The notes: a model not told the origin generated them from the sequence alone. Positions 16,373 to 25,466 are shown, counted from the first letter of the stretch. The stretch is 55,771 nt of DNA from Cytophagales bacterium (GCA_013298075.1 JAAFJG010000027.1:1-55771), one strand, 5' to 3'. Made by a program: numbers and translations.

Positions 16373-17549
16373 TTTCTAAAATATTTTTGATTGTGTTTTT
16401 GATGTCATTAAATCTTGTTATTACATTTTCTTTTTTTGCAGTCCATTGTGTAATCGCATTGAAAAATTTTTTATCAGGATTATTTTGCAAAGTAATTAAA
16501 TTTTCTTTCAAAACTTCTTTCTTTTCTATCAATAAATTTTGTTCTTCAAGACTTAATTTAGCAATATTTGTGCTAATGGAATCGAATAAAGCCTTATTGA
16601 TTGGTTTTCTTTTGCCTTTTATATTTTGACTTTTTCTAAAAGCATCATTACCAAATATATCGAAGCAAACTTCCATTGACTTTTTAAATACGTTTTTTAC
16701 TTCGGTTATTTTTATATCATCTAATTTTTTTATTTCTTCCATACCTGTATTCATAAAACCATCTAAATCAGGAACATAATTTTCAAATCCTATCAAATAA
16801 AAAGACAAAAACCGAGTAACAAAATCTCTGTCTTCCATTCTTTGATTACTCACTTTATTTTCTGTTACCTTCGCAAAAGCCTTTCCAAATTCATTGTTTT
16901 TATCTACTAATTCTTTTACTAAATTCGCTGGTTTTCCTTGATGCAAAGTATGTCGAATTTCTTGTGGAGTAAGCACCAAGCCACCTTGATTGATGCGTTT
17001 AAAAATCTGGTATTTAACTAAACTAGGCGTTCTTTTATCAATCAAAGTAGCATTGATAGCATAAGTAGATATTTGAAACTGTACATCAAAATCCAAATTT
17101 TGATAATATTTCCCATTAAATTCTGTCAAAAACTCTAAGTTTTCCAAACAAAAAGGAGGTTTTTCTTCATTTTCTGTTTTCATTCCACTTGTAAAATGTA
17201 TCAATGTACTTATCCTTTGTAAGCCATCAATAATTTCCCATTCATTTTTTTCATTTTCAGCAAAATAAAAACTTGGAATAGGTAAATTTAATAAAATAGA
17301 TTCTATAAATCTACTTTTTTTGGTTACATTCCAAAGGTTTGGTAGCCTTTGAAATTCTGTGTCTAATTTTATTTTATTGCCTTGAAAAGCCTGAATAATT
17401 TGCCCTAAATTAATAGGTAATGGATTTGTTTTTACATCATTTCTATTAAAAGATATAATTTCTGAAAGTGTTTCTTCATTATTCTCAGGTTCTATTTTTT
17501 CTTCTTTCGAGTCGATATTTTTTTTGCTATATGTAAATATATTTCCCAT
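16362..17549 (-). CDS. DUF262 (ParB/Srx-fold, GmrS-like) protein
   Basis: A 395-aa protein with the DUF262 core: DTEFQR (residues 63-68), the EIIDGLQRISTL box (105-116, variant of IDGQQR, Asp108 and Arg112), and FKRINQGGLVLTPQEIRH (173-190). DUF262 proteins have a ParB/sulfiredoxin fold that hydrolyses NTPs and, with an HNH domain, forms the type IV restriction enzymes GmrSD/BrxU. Here the HNH (DUF1524) part is missing and a helical C-terminal half replaces it. It is the first gene of the operon with the AAA ATPase (11-bp overlap) and the E3-like effector. A -7 box at 17566-17573 leaves a leader of only about 10 nt. Confidence 0.88.
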   Translation of the reverse strand: MGNIFTYSKKNIDSKEEKIEPENNEETLSEIISFNRNDVKTNPLPINLGQIIQAFQGNKIKLDTEFQRLPNLWNVTKKSRFIESILLNLPIPSFYFAENEKNEWEIIDGLQRISTLIHFTSGMKTENEEKPPFCLENLEFLTEFNGKYYQNLDFDVQFQISTYAINATLIDKRTPSLVKYQIFKRINQGGLVLTPQEIRHTLHQGKPANLVKELVDKNNEFGKAFAKVTENKVSNQRMEDRDFVTRFLSFYLIGFENYVPDLDGFMNTGMEEIKKLDDIKITEVKNVFKKSMEVCFDIFGNDAFRKSQNIKGKRKPINKALFDSISTNIAKLSLEEQNLLIEKKEVLKENLITLQNNPDKKFFNAITQWTAKKENVITRFNDIKNTIKNILENDY

Positions 17550-17565
17550 TGTTTATTATTTTTTG

Positions 17566-17573
17566 CAAATGTA
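17566..17573 (-). promoter_or_regulatory. -7 box (TACATTTG) of the DUF262 operon
   Basis: CAAATGTA on the plus strand reads TACATTTG on the minus strand. Transcription would start close to 17560, about 10 nt before the ATG at 17549, so the first gene would be nearly leaderless. Confidence 0.5.
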
Positions 17574-17627
17574 ATAAATAAAAATTAAAATTCCAAAAAA
17601 TATTTTTTGGAATTTTAAGAATAAAAA

Positions 17628-19493
17628 CTACTTTATCAATTCATCTAAGCTACTTGTCGCAACTGCGTGATAATTAGGTCTTGATTTTTGATAAATTTGT
17701 TTGGCAAAATCCTTTTGATTTGATTTCATCAAAGACGTATAAAGCGACATCAAAAACTTGCGTCTTCCTACTTCATTCAAAAAACTTTCTAATTTTGGAT
17801 AGGCTTTTTTGTATTCACTTCTGATGCTCAAACCCAACCAAGCCGTTAAAATTTCTGCATTATTCGAAGAAGTAAATTGATATTTTTTATCCAAATTTTC
17901 CATTTGTTCCAACGTTAATTTTTCGCCTAATCCACGCACAAAATACAACCACTCGTGACTCGAAATATCTTTTGAAATATTTATTTCTTTGTTTTCTTTG
18001 AATTTTGTCAATTCTTTGTCCATATTTTCAAATCTATCCGAACTTACTTTTGGACAATTTTTTGGTAAATTGGGGGCATAAATCCATTCTTTTAAGTCAA
18101 TTTTTGCCGTTTCAGGAAGATTTTTTTGTAAATATTCAATAAAACTTTCTGTATTCATCGTTTGAAAAGCATTAGTTTGGAAATAATTTTTGATAAAATT
18201 ATCCATTTTTTCACGCCCAACTACGTCCTCAATCATTCTTAAAAAGAAATAACCTTTTTCGTATGCAATTTCTGTAACGCCATCATCAGGGTCTCTATCA
18301 GTCAAATCTAATTTTAAATGCGTATCTTTTGGTTTATCTTTCAAAGAAATTAATGTTTTTTCTAAGTCTTGAAATCCTAAAAATTCTAACATTTTTGCAT
18401 ACGATTTTCCTTGAATTTTTTCCATAATTCTACGTTCAAAATAAACCGTAAAGCCTTCATTGAGCCAAAAATCATTCCAAGTGGCATTTGTTACCAAATT
18501 TCCCGACCAAGAATGTGCCAATTCGTGAGCAATCAAAGAAGTCAAAGATTTATCTCCCGCCAAAATAGTAGGCGTAGCAAACGTCAAGCGAGGATTTTCC
18601 ATACCACCAAAAGGAAAACTTGGCGGCAACAATAATATATCATATTTTTCCCACGCATATTTTCCGTATAATTCTTCTGCGGCTTTAATCATTTTGGGCA
18701 AATCTTCAAATTCTTTAAACGATTTTTCCAACATCACAGGTTCTGCATATACGCCACTTATTTCGTCATATTTTTTATATTCTAATTCGCCCACAGAAAG
18801 TGCTAATAAATAAGCAGGAATTTTTTGTGCCATTTTGAACGTATAAACGCCATTTTCACTCGTTTTTTCAGGATTTGCAGCACTCATCAAAGCCATCAAA
18901 CCTTTCGGAACCGTGATTTTTGCGTCATAACTAAAACGAATACCGGGACTATCTTGACAAGGAACCCAACTACGAGCCAAAATTGCTTGCGATTGCGTAA
19001 ATAAAAAAGGTTGTTTTTTGCCTGCTGTTTGGATTGGAGAAAGCCATTGCAAAGCCGCCGCCGATTTATCCGTTTTATAATACACATTTATTTTTTTTGT
19101 TTCAGGCTTAATTTGTATTTGTACGCCTGTGCCTACGTGTGCTTTTGGCTCGTTTTGCTTGAAAGTAGTGGCAATTTCTTTGTCATCAAGCGTAATTTTT
19201 TCAATTTGCAAAGATTTGCTATCAAACCAAAATGAAGTGGCATTTTGTGCATTTTTAATGTCTATCATTGCTTTTCCAGACAATATTTTTTCTTCAAAAT
19301 TTACGTTTAAATCTAAAGAAATATGAGTCATTATAGACTCGTCAGGTTTGGCAAAAGTATGAATATCGATTGCTGTGGACATATTTTTTGAGTTTTGATT
19401 TTCAGTTTTGTTTTCTTTTTTTTGATTACAAGCAAAAAATAAATGGCTGATAACGCACAAAGTAAGAAAGTAATTTTTAACTTTTAAATTCAT
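17628..19493 (-). CDS. M1-family zinc aminopeptidase lipoprotein (LTA4-hydrolase-like)
   Basis: Exported aminopeptidase that removes N-terminal residues from peptides. Numbered from the chosen start: signal peptide ending in lipobox FFAC (Cys22), the GGMEN exopeptidase motif (296-300), zinc ligands HELAH (323-327) and Glu346 (HExxH-x18-E), and a C-terminal helical domain like that of leukotriene A4 hydrolase. Length 621 aa is right for that branch. The frame extends upstream to 19544, but the promoter (-7 TAACTTTG, 19570-19563) and the signal peptide favour the ATG at 19493. Monocistronic. Confidence 0.93.
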   Translation of the reverse strand: MNLKVKNYFLTLCVISHLFFACNQKKENKTENQNSKNMSTAIDIHTFAKPDESIMTHISLDLNVNFEEKILSGKAMIDIKNAQNATSFWFDSKSLQIEKITLDDKEIATTFKQNEPKAHVGTGVQIQIKPETKKINVYYKTDKSAAALQWLSPIQTAGKKQPFLFTQSQAILARSWVPCQDSPGIRFSYDAKITVPKGLMALMSAANPEKTSENGVYTFKMAQKIPAYLLALSVGELEYKKYDEISGVYAEPVMLEKSFKEFEDLPKMIKAAEELYGKYAWEKYDILLLPPSFPFGGMENPRLTFATPTILAGDKSLTSLIAHELAHSWSGNLVTNATWNDFWLNEGFTVYFERRIMEKIQGKSYAKMLEFLGFQDLEKTLISLKDKPKDTHLKLDLTDRDPDDGVTEIAYEKGYFFLRMIEDVVGREKMDNFIKNYFQTNAFQTMNTESFIEYLQKNLPETAKIDLKEWIYAPNLPKNCPKVSSDRFENMDKELTKFKENKEINISKDISSHEWLYFVRGLGEKLTLEQMENLDKKYQFTSSNNAEILTAWLGLSIRSEYKKAYPKLESFLNEVGRRKFLMSLYTSLMKSNQKDFAKQIYQKSRPNYHAVATSSLDELIK

Positions 19494-19562
19494 ATTTTTT
19501 GTTTTATTTTGATGAATTTGAATGATTTTTAAATAAAAGTACATTTTTTAGTTTAATGAGTG

Positions 19563-19570
19563 CAAAGTTA
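19563..19570 (-). promoter_or_regulatory. -7 box (TAACTTTG) of the M1 peptidase gene
   Basis: CAAAGTTA on the plus strand. It supports the downstream lipoprotein start at 19493 rather than 19544. Confidence 0.5.
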
Positions 19571-19725
19571 TAAATTTTTATGGCATAATTTTAAAATAAC
19601 ATAAAAATAATCGTAAAAATAATCATAAATTTCAAAAAAAATTATACATCAAAATAGAATAGGAAAAAAGTAGGCTTGCAAAAAAATGAAACAAAAATTA
19701 AATCAAAAATTAAATCAAAAATCTA

Positions 19726-19756
19726 TTTTGTTTTTCATTTTTTAATTTTACCTTTG
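19726..19756 (+). promoter_or_regulatory. promoter of the thioredoxin-like gene
   Basis: TTTG (19726-19729) and TACCTTTG (19749-19756) with a 19-bp spacer, a close match to the Bacteroidota consensus. It lies inside the longer open frame that starts at 19676, so the true start must be the ATG at 19799. Confidence 0.6.
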
Positions 19757-19798
19757 CGCATATTTTTAATTCTTCTCAAAAAAAACCAATTTTTAAAT

Positions 19799-20476
19799 AT
19801 GAAAATTACATTTTTATTTATTTTATTGAATTTTATTTTTTCTATTTTATCAGCACAAAATGATGATAATGAAAAAAAAGCTACTATTTATGGTAATCCA
19901 AAAGACCCTAAAGTCATAAAACAAGCAGAAGAACTTGAATCAAGAGGTTTTAAAGTGGAAATTTCAGAAAAACGTCCTAATCCATTATTGAATGGCAAGG
20001 ACAAAAGAATGCAAAAAAGATATGAAAATAAACCACTTCCTGCTTTCCAATTCAAAGATATTAACGGAAAAAAAATAAATTCTCAAGACTTAAAAGGTAA
20101 ATTTGTTCACGTTTATTTTTGGGATATTGGTAATGAAACTTCTATCGAAAAATTCGAGGAATTGAATAAATTGAAAGAAAAATATGAAGAAAAAAATATG
20201 GTTTTTTTGGCTTTTGTGTCTGATAAAAAAGAAAAACTAAATAAAATATTAAATAAAAATAAATTTCAATATACAATTATTCCAGATGCTTCTAAATATT
20301 TCAAAGAATTAGGAATTAGAACTTCTGAAGTTGTTAGTTTTTTTGTTGATGAGCAAGGAATTGTGAAAACAGTTGTTGATAATATTAATATGATACTTGA
20401 CCCAAAAACCTTTAAACCAACGCAAAATAATTATATATTTTACGTTGAAATTATCGATAATTTGATGAAAAAATAA
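19799..20476 (+). CDS. secreted thioredoxin-fold protein lacking the CxxC active site
   Basis: About 225 aa with signal peptide (FLFILLNFIFSILSAQ) and a TlpA/AhpC-TSA-type fold: LPAFQFKDINGKKINSQDLKGKF, then VHVYFWDIGNETSIEKFEEL where the redox cysteines should be, and FFVDEQGIVKTVVDN. The positions of CxxC are occupied by IGNETS, so it cannot act as a dithiol oxidoreductase; it may be a binding or structural relative. The start at 19799 is chosen from the promoter at 19726-19756 and the signal peptide. The symporter gene follows after 49 bp and may be co-transcribed. Confidence 0.75.
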   Translation: MKITFLFILLNFIFSILSAQNDDNEKKATIYGNPKDPKVIKQAEELESRGFKVEISEKRPNPLLNGKDKRMQKRYENKPLPAFQFKDINGKKINSQDLKGKFVHVYFWDIGNETSIEKFEELNKLKEKYEEKNMVFLAFVSDKKEKLNKILNKNKFQYTIIPDASKYFKELGIRTSEVVSFFVDEQGIVKTVVDNINMILDPKTFKPTQNNYIFYVEIIDNLMKK

Positions 20477-20525
20477 TTTCATTTGCTTTTTATTCCTCCA
20501 AAATATCACAAAAAAATAAAAAAAA

Positions 20526-21983
20526 ATGTCTCCACAATTAGTTCTTATTGTTATAGTAAGTTATTTTTTCGTCTTAATCTTGATTGCTTTTATTACCTCA
20601 AAAAATTCGAGTAGCGAAGATTTTTTTAATGCAAGCCGACAATCGCCTTGGTATTTGGTTGCCTATGGAATGATAGGGGCAACGCTTTCGGGTGTAACTT
20701 TTATCTCTATTCCGGGAGCCGTAATGAAAACGCAATTTGGATATTTTCAGATGGTTTTTGGGTATATTGCAGGCTATTTAGTGATTACAAATATACTTTT
20801 TCCGTTATATTACAAATTAAATTTGGTTTCTATTTATACTTATTTAGAACAAAGATTTGGTTTTTGGTCTTATAAAACAGGCTCATTTTTCTTTTTATTA
20901 TCTCGAACTATTGGCTCTGCCTTTCGTTTGTATTTGGCGGTGATGGTTTTGCAATTAGGACTTTTTGGTGCTTGGGGATTTCCTTTGTGGCTTACTTCTT
21001 TGGTGAGCGTGGCTTTGATTTGGGTTTATACTTTTCGAGGTGGCATCAAAACGATTGTTTGGACAGATACATTTCAAACTACTTTTTTATTGTTGGCTTT
21101 GATTTCGAGTATTTTTTTAATAAAAGACGCTTTGAATTTGAGTTGGTGGCAAGTTTCGACAGAAATTTATAATAGTAATTATAGCAAAATGTTTTTTTTT
21201 GATAGTTCTGGGAATAATTTTTTTAAGCAATTTATCTCAGGAATGTTCATTGCGATTGCGATGAGTGGACTTGACCAAGATATGATGCAAAAAAATCTTA
21301 CTTGTAAAAGTCTGCCCGAAGCACAAAAAAATATGCGATATTTTGCTATTGTATTATTTTTTGTCAATTTCATATTTTTGTGTTTGGGTGCGTTATTGTA
21401 TATATATGCGAACAAAATGCAAATTCAGTTGCCTACTTTTTCGGGCAAAATTATCACAGACCAAGTCTATCCAACTTTAGCGTTTAAACATTTTGGAATT
21501 TTGGCAGGAATTATGTTTTTATTGGGCATTACAGCTGCCACTTATGCGAGTTCGGATTCTGCTTTGACTTCTTTGACCACCGCTTTTTGTGTAGATTTTT
21601 TGAATTTAAAAGATAAATCAGAATCACAAAAAAAGATGACTATCAGAATAGTACATTTAAGTTTTTCTTTTCTTTTGATTATATTGATTGTGATTTTTGA
21701 CGAAGTAACAAAATTATATCCGGGAAGTGATGTAGTGGGAGCATTATTTAGGGCTTCGGGCTATACTTACGGACCTCTTTTGGGTTTATTTGGTTTTGGT
21801 TTATTTATGAAACATCAAATAAAAGATAAATTTGTGCCGTTGATTTGTGTTCTTTGCCCTGTGATTTCTTATTTTATCAATATGTATTCGCCACAATATT
21901 TAGGTTATACTTTTGGTTTTGAGATTTTGGTGGTGAATGGTGCTTTGACTTTTTTTGGTTTGTGGTTGATAAGAAAAAAATAA
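20526..21983 (+). CDS. sodium:solute symporter (SSS family)
   Basis: A 485-aa inner-membrane transporter with about 13 helices. The N-terminus has the SSS features: DFFNASRQSPWYLVAYGMIGATLSG (TM1 to TM2 turn) and the FTYLEQRFG-like SIYTYLEQRFGFW. TM8 carries the ATYASSDSALTSLTTAFCVDF segment that holds sodium-site Ser residues. The substrate is not predictable: family members carry sugars, sialic acids, amino acids or other anions. It follows the thioredoxin-like gene by 49 bp. Downstream is a convergent region with REP-like hairpins. Confidence 0.93.
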   Translation: MSPQLVLIVIVSYFFVLILIAFITSKNSSSEDFFNASRQSPWYLVAYGMIGATLSGVTFISIPGAVMKTQFGYFQMVFGYIAGYLVITNILFPLYYKLNLVSIYTYLEQRFGFWSYKTGSFFFLLSRTIGSAFRLYLAVMVLQLGLFGAWGFPLWLTSLVSVALIWVYTFRGGIKTIVWTDTFQTTFLLLALISSIFLIKDALNLSWWQVSTEIYNSNYSKMFFFDSSGNNFFKQFISGMFIAIAMSGLDQDMMQKNLTCKSLPEAQKNMRYFAIVLFFVNFIFLCLGALLYIYANKMQIQLPTFSGKIITDQVYPTLAFKHFGILAGIMFLLGITAATYASSDSALTSLTTAFCVDFLNLKDKSESQKKMTIRIVHLSFSFLLIILIVIFDEVTKLYPGSDVVGALFRASGYTYGPLLGLFGFGLFMKHQIKDKFVPLICVLCPVISYFINMYSPQYLGYTFGFEILVVNGALTFFGLWLIRKK

Positions 21984-22052
21984 TGTTTTTACACGATTTT
22001 TTTGGGTTTATGGGAAATTATTGTGGAGATAATTTTATTCTAATATGAATAG

Positions 22053-22177
22053 AAATGGCATTTATGCCATTTGTTTTGAAAATATAGAAAAATATCAATT
22101 TAGGAAACAGAGAGATATTTCGGCTAAAGCCACGATTGAATTTTATGTTATCCTCCAGATAAATCTGGAGGCAATTC
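22053..22177. repeat. REP-like intergenic element, copy 1
   Basis: Three hairpin-forming units lie between the convergent symporter and TPR genes: AAATGGCAT/ATGCCATTT (22053-22072), GGCTAAAGCC (22122-22131) and CCTCCAGATAAATCTGGAGG (22152-22171) followed by CAATTC. The last two, with the same spacing, recur at 48122-48198. Such GC-rich hairpins in an AT-rich genome are typical REP elements and may also stop transcription from both sides. Confidence 0.65.
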
Positions 22178-22235
22178 AAAAAACAAATTTCAAAAAAATC
22201 ATTTTTCAAACAAATTTCAAAAAAACTAAACCTTT

Positions 22236-23621
22236 TTATTTTTTCCTATTTCTCCAATATATCAAACAAATAATCACAAAAAATACGCTGACCGAACTTG
22301 CCCAAATCCACAACCAAAATTCTGTATTTTCGTTTTGTTTTAATCTTTTTGTAAGCATATCATTTTTTAATTTCACTTCTTTTTGTGCGGTATTAAATGA
22401 ATTTTGGATAATGCCTACATTACTCGAATTCATAAAAAGTGAGTCTTTCAATTCGCTATATTTTTTATGATATTGATACGCTTGTTCAAAATTTCCTCCA
22501 TTGGCATACGCCTCCGCCATACCTTCGTAAGCCTCGATTTGTGAATCTTTGGCATCAATTTCAGTGGCAACTTTTAATCCTCTTTTATAATACACCAAAC
22601 CTTGTTCGGCATCACCTTTGTTGATATACATATCTGCAATGCTATTCAAAGACGCAGAAACGCCTTTTTTATCATTCAAATCTTCCTTTATTTTCAATGA
22701 TTTAAGCATCATTTCTAAAGCTTGTTCATATTTTTTTTGCTTTCCTAATACAATTCCGATATTATTTAAAACGATTGCTTTTGAATTTTTATCTTTTTTA
22801 TTTTCAAAAATTGCCAATGCTTTTTGATAAGTTTGGATTGATTTATCAAATTTTTCGGCATCATCATAAATGGCTGCTAAATTAGACAACGCTTGTGCAG
22901 ATGCGTCTTGATTGTTCATTTCTTGACTAATTTGATAAGATTTATCAAAATAAATTTCTGCTTTTTCGTTGTTTTGTAATTTTTTGTAAATAGTACCAAT
23001 ATTATTATAATTTCCTAAAATTCTTTCTTTGTCTTTTTTCTGTTCATTTATTTCCAAACTTTTAAGATAAAAAACCAGAGATTTATCATATTCTGATAAA
23101 AAATAATTTGAAATTCCGAGATGATTATACACATCACTTAAATCTTCATTTTGATTATTTTTCTCAAATAATAGCATTGCTTTATTAAATTTTTCAATCG
23201 CATTTTTATATTCATTTTGTTTATGAAAAGAAATTCCTGCTCCTGTATATGCGTGAGCGGTTCTGATTTCATCATTCAATTTTTCATATATTTTTTGGGC
23301 ATCATTAAATACATTCAAAGCCATAATCGGTTTGTTTTGTGCATTATAAATTTCGCCAAGATTCAAAAAAGCGTTTGCTTCGCCTTCTTGATATTTGATA
23401 CTTTGTGATTTTTTGAGGGCATTATTGGCATAAATTTCTGCTTCTTCTACATTTTCATCAACTAAGTATAAAGCCAAACGATTTTCAACGTTTATTTTAT
23501 CATACACATCTTTTAAAGTAGGTAAAATTCGTTTTAAACTATCAATTTGAGCAAAAATAGCATTAGATATTTGCCATAAAAAAAAGAAAATAAATAATTT
23601 TTTGTTGATGTTTTTTGTCAT
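22236..23621 (-). CDS. TPR-repeat protein with C-terminal membrane anchor
   Basis: A 461-aa protein: signal peptide (FIFFFLWQISNAIFAQ), about eight TPR units (residues 70-395, for example EANAFLNLGEIYNAQNK, AYTGAGISFHKQNEYKNA, GNYNNIGTIYKKLQNNEKA), a helical linker, and one membrane segment near residues 435-455 followed by a short WRNRKK tail. Bacteroidota have many proteins in which such an N-terminal part precedes a kinase or HTH output domain. Here the output domain is absent and the frame ends right after the membrane. It may be a naturally short form that works with separate partners. Monocistronic. Confidence 0.82.
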   Translation of the reverse strand: MTKNINKKLFIFFFLWQISNAIFAQIDSLKRILPTLKDVYDKINVENRLALYLVDENVEEAEIYANNALKKSQSIKYQEGEANAFLNLGEIYNAQNKPIMALNVFNDAQKIYEKLNDEIRTAHAYTGAGISFHKQNEYKNAIEKFNKAMLLFEKNNQNEDLSDVYNHLGISNYFLSEYDKSLVFYLKSLEINEQKKDKERILGNYNNIGTIYKKLQNNEKAEIYFDKSYQISQEMNNQDASAQALSNLAAIYDDAEKFDKSIQTYQKALAIFENKKDKNSKAIVLNNIGIVLGKQKKYEQALEMMLKSLKIKEDLNDKKGVSASLNSIADMYINKGDAEQGLVYYKRGLKVATEIDAKDSQIEAYEGMAEAYANGGNFEQAYQYHKKYSELKDSLFMNSSNVGIIQNSFNTAQKEVKLKNDMLTKRLKQNENTEFWLWIWASSVSVFFVIICLIYWRNRKK

Positions 23622-23730
23622 TTTTTTGGTGTAATTATTACTTTTATACGTTGTCTATAATTGATTTGAACACAAATAATTCCTACAATTTGGTTTTATT
23701 TGTGTTCAATTGAAAAATAAAAATAAAAAA

Positions 23731-25128
23731 TTATTTTTGATACAAACTTTTAGATGCATCTCTAATATCTTCCATAATTTTTGAGGCAATCGTATTTGCC
23801 TTGCTTTCATAATCTGCCTCTGCATAAATACGAATAATTGGTTCAGTGTTCGATTTTCTAAGATGAACCCAAGCATTATCAAAATCAATTCTTACGCCAT
23901 CAATGTTAATAATAGGTTGATTTTTGTATTTTTCTTGCAATTTTATCAAAATAGCATCAACATCAATTTCGGGAGTCAATGAAATTTTATTTTTTGAAAT
24001 AATATAATTAGGATAACTTTGACGCAACATTTTAGCGGTTTTACCTAATTTTGCCAAATAAGTCAAAAATAAAGCAATGCCTACCAACGCATCACGCCCA
24101 TAATGTAACTCAGGATAAATAATTCCACCATTGCCTTCGCCGCCTATTACCGCTCCAATTTCTTTCATTTTATTGACCACATTTACCTCGCCTACCGCTG
24201 AGGCTTCATAATATTGTCCTGCTTTGTGCGTGATGTCACGCAATGCTTGTGTAGAAGATAAATTAGAAACCGTTGCCCCTTTTTGATGTTGTAACACATA
24301 ATCTGCGACAGCCACCAACGTATATTCTTCGCCAAACATAGAGCCATCTTCACACACCAAAGCCAATCTATCTACATCAGGATCAACCACAATTCCTACG
24401 TCAAAACTACCTTTTTCCATAGCACGTGCTATTTCAGTAAGATTTTCGGGCAAAGGTTCTGGATTGTGTGGAAAATTTCCATCAGGCGTGCAATATAATT
24501 CTGTTACATTTTCTACACCCAACGCTTTCAATAATTTTGGCAAAGCAATACCGCCCACAGAATTGACACAATCAATAATAATATTAAAATTTCTATTTTT
24601 AATAGCTTCAATATCTACCAAAGACAAGGCTAAAATTTTTTGAATATGATAATCTAAATAAGTGTCATTGGTCGTATAACTTCCCAATTTTCTTACTTCG
24701 GCATACTCAAAATCTTCTTTCGAAGCCAAATCGATAATTTGTTGTCCTGCGTCTGCTGATATAAATTCACCTTTATTATTGAGTAATTTTAAAGCATTCC
24801 ACTGAATAGGATTGTGGCTGGCAGTCAAAATAATTCCTCCTGCGGCATTTTCTGCGGGAACAGCCATTTCGACTGTGGGCGTGGTTGCCAACCCTAAATC
24901 TATCACATTAAAACCCAATGCTTGTAAAGTTGAGCTCACAATTTTAGATATAATTTCGCCTGATATTCGGGCATCTCTCCCCACAATCACCTTTTTTGAA
25001 TCAGAATTTTGTTTGAGATATTGTCCAAAAGCAGAAGTAAATTTTACTAAATCCAAAGGGCTAAGTGTATCACCACTTTTGCCTCCAATTGTACCTCTGA
25101 TGCCAGAGATTGATTTGATTAAAGTCAT
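23731..25128 (-). CDS. glmM: phosphoglucosamine mutase / phosphohexomutase
   Basis: Converts glucosamine-6-phosphate to glucosamine-1-phosphate for UDP-GlcNAc and cell-wall synthesis, through a phosphoserine. Motifs, numbered from the chosen start: LIKSISGIRGTIGG, the active serine Ser104 in TASHNPIQWN, the Mg2+ loop DPDVDR (near residue 247), the sugar loop GGEGNGGII and the phosphate loop near RKSNTEPIIRIYAEA. At 465 aa it is the right length. The frame opens at 25161, but the ATG at 25128 is favoured because GlmM proteins start just before this SISGIRGT segment. Related Bacteroidota enzymes may also act on glucose or mannose phosphates, so GlmM is the likely but not the only assignment. 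Confidence 0.88.
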   Translation of the reverse strand: MTLIKSISGIRGTIGGKSGDTLSPLDLVKFTSAFGQYLKQNSDSKKVIVGRDARISGEIISKIVSSTLQALGFNVIDLGLATTPTVEMAVPAENAAGGIILTASHNPIQWNALKLLNNKGEFISADAGQQIIDLASKEDFEYAEVRKLGSYTTNDTYLDYHIQKILALSLVDIEAIKNRNFNIIIDCVNSVGGIALPKLLKALGVENVTELYCTPDGNFPHNPEPLPENLTEIARAMEKGSFDVGIVVDPDVDRLALVCEDGSMFGEEYTLVAVADYVLQHQKGATVSNLSSTQALRDITHKAGQYYEASAVGEVNVVNKMKEIGAVIGGEGNGGIIYPELHYGRDALVGIALFLTYLAKLGKTAKMLRQSYPNYIISKNKISLTPEIDVDAILIKLQEKYKNQPIINIDGVRIDFDNAWVHLRKSNTEPIIRIYAEADYESKANTIASKIMEDIRDASKSLYQK

Positions 25129-25226
25129 TTTATTTTTACAGGTTGTTATGTGTTTATACAAAGTAATTTTAAATTTTATTTGTATATCTTTACTTTATAT
25201 TTTTATATTTTTTTCAATTTTCTATG

Positions 25227-25234
25227 CAAAGATA
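25227..25234 (-). promoter_or_regulatory. -7 box (TATCTTTG) of glmM
   Basis: CAAAGATA on the plus strand, about 100 bp upstream of the glmM ATG. The box immediately precedes the end of the small Cys-rich membrane protein gene. Confidence 0.4.
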
Positions 25235-25238
25235 CGTA

Positions 25239-25466
25239 TTATTTTTGAATTTTTGGCATATCTGCTAATAAATTTTTTTCCTCTTTTTCGTTGTCGCAAC
25301 TGCCTGCGGTTTGTCCACATACGCCACATACTGCTCCTGTGCCTGATAGAGCAACATTTTTAGAGGCACAAGTTCCTTTCAATTCTTTTCCGCCTAATAT
25401 CAAACCAAGACTCATAAAAACGGCAAAAAGAATCATCACACCTATTGATAAAAGAATAGTAATCAT
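25239..25466 (-). CDS. small Cys-rich membrane protein, NqrM-like (DUF539-like)
   Basis: A 75-aa protein with one N-terminal membrane helix (ILLSIGVMILFAVFMSLGLILGG) followed by KELKGTC and a C-x14-C-x2-C-x6-C cysteine cluster. This architecture (helix, KG[ST]C, then clustered Cys) resembles NqrM, the iron-delivery factor needed to mature the Na+-translocating NADH:quinone oxidoreductase. No nqr gene is nearby. It could equally be an unnamed 'membrane or secreted' Bacteroidota protein. It lies directly upstream of glmM on the same strand, but glmM has its own -7 box between them. Confidence 0.55.
   Translation of the reverse strand: MITILLSIGVMILFAVFMSLGLILGGKELKGTCASKNVALSGTGAVCGVCGQTAGSCDNEKEEKNLLADMPKIQK

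Noticed and set aside
19690-19722. Short tandem repeats of an AAATTAAATCA-type unit
   Set aside because: Only about three imperfect units in AT-rich DNA just upstream of a promoter; low complexity rather than a meaningful repeat.
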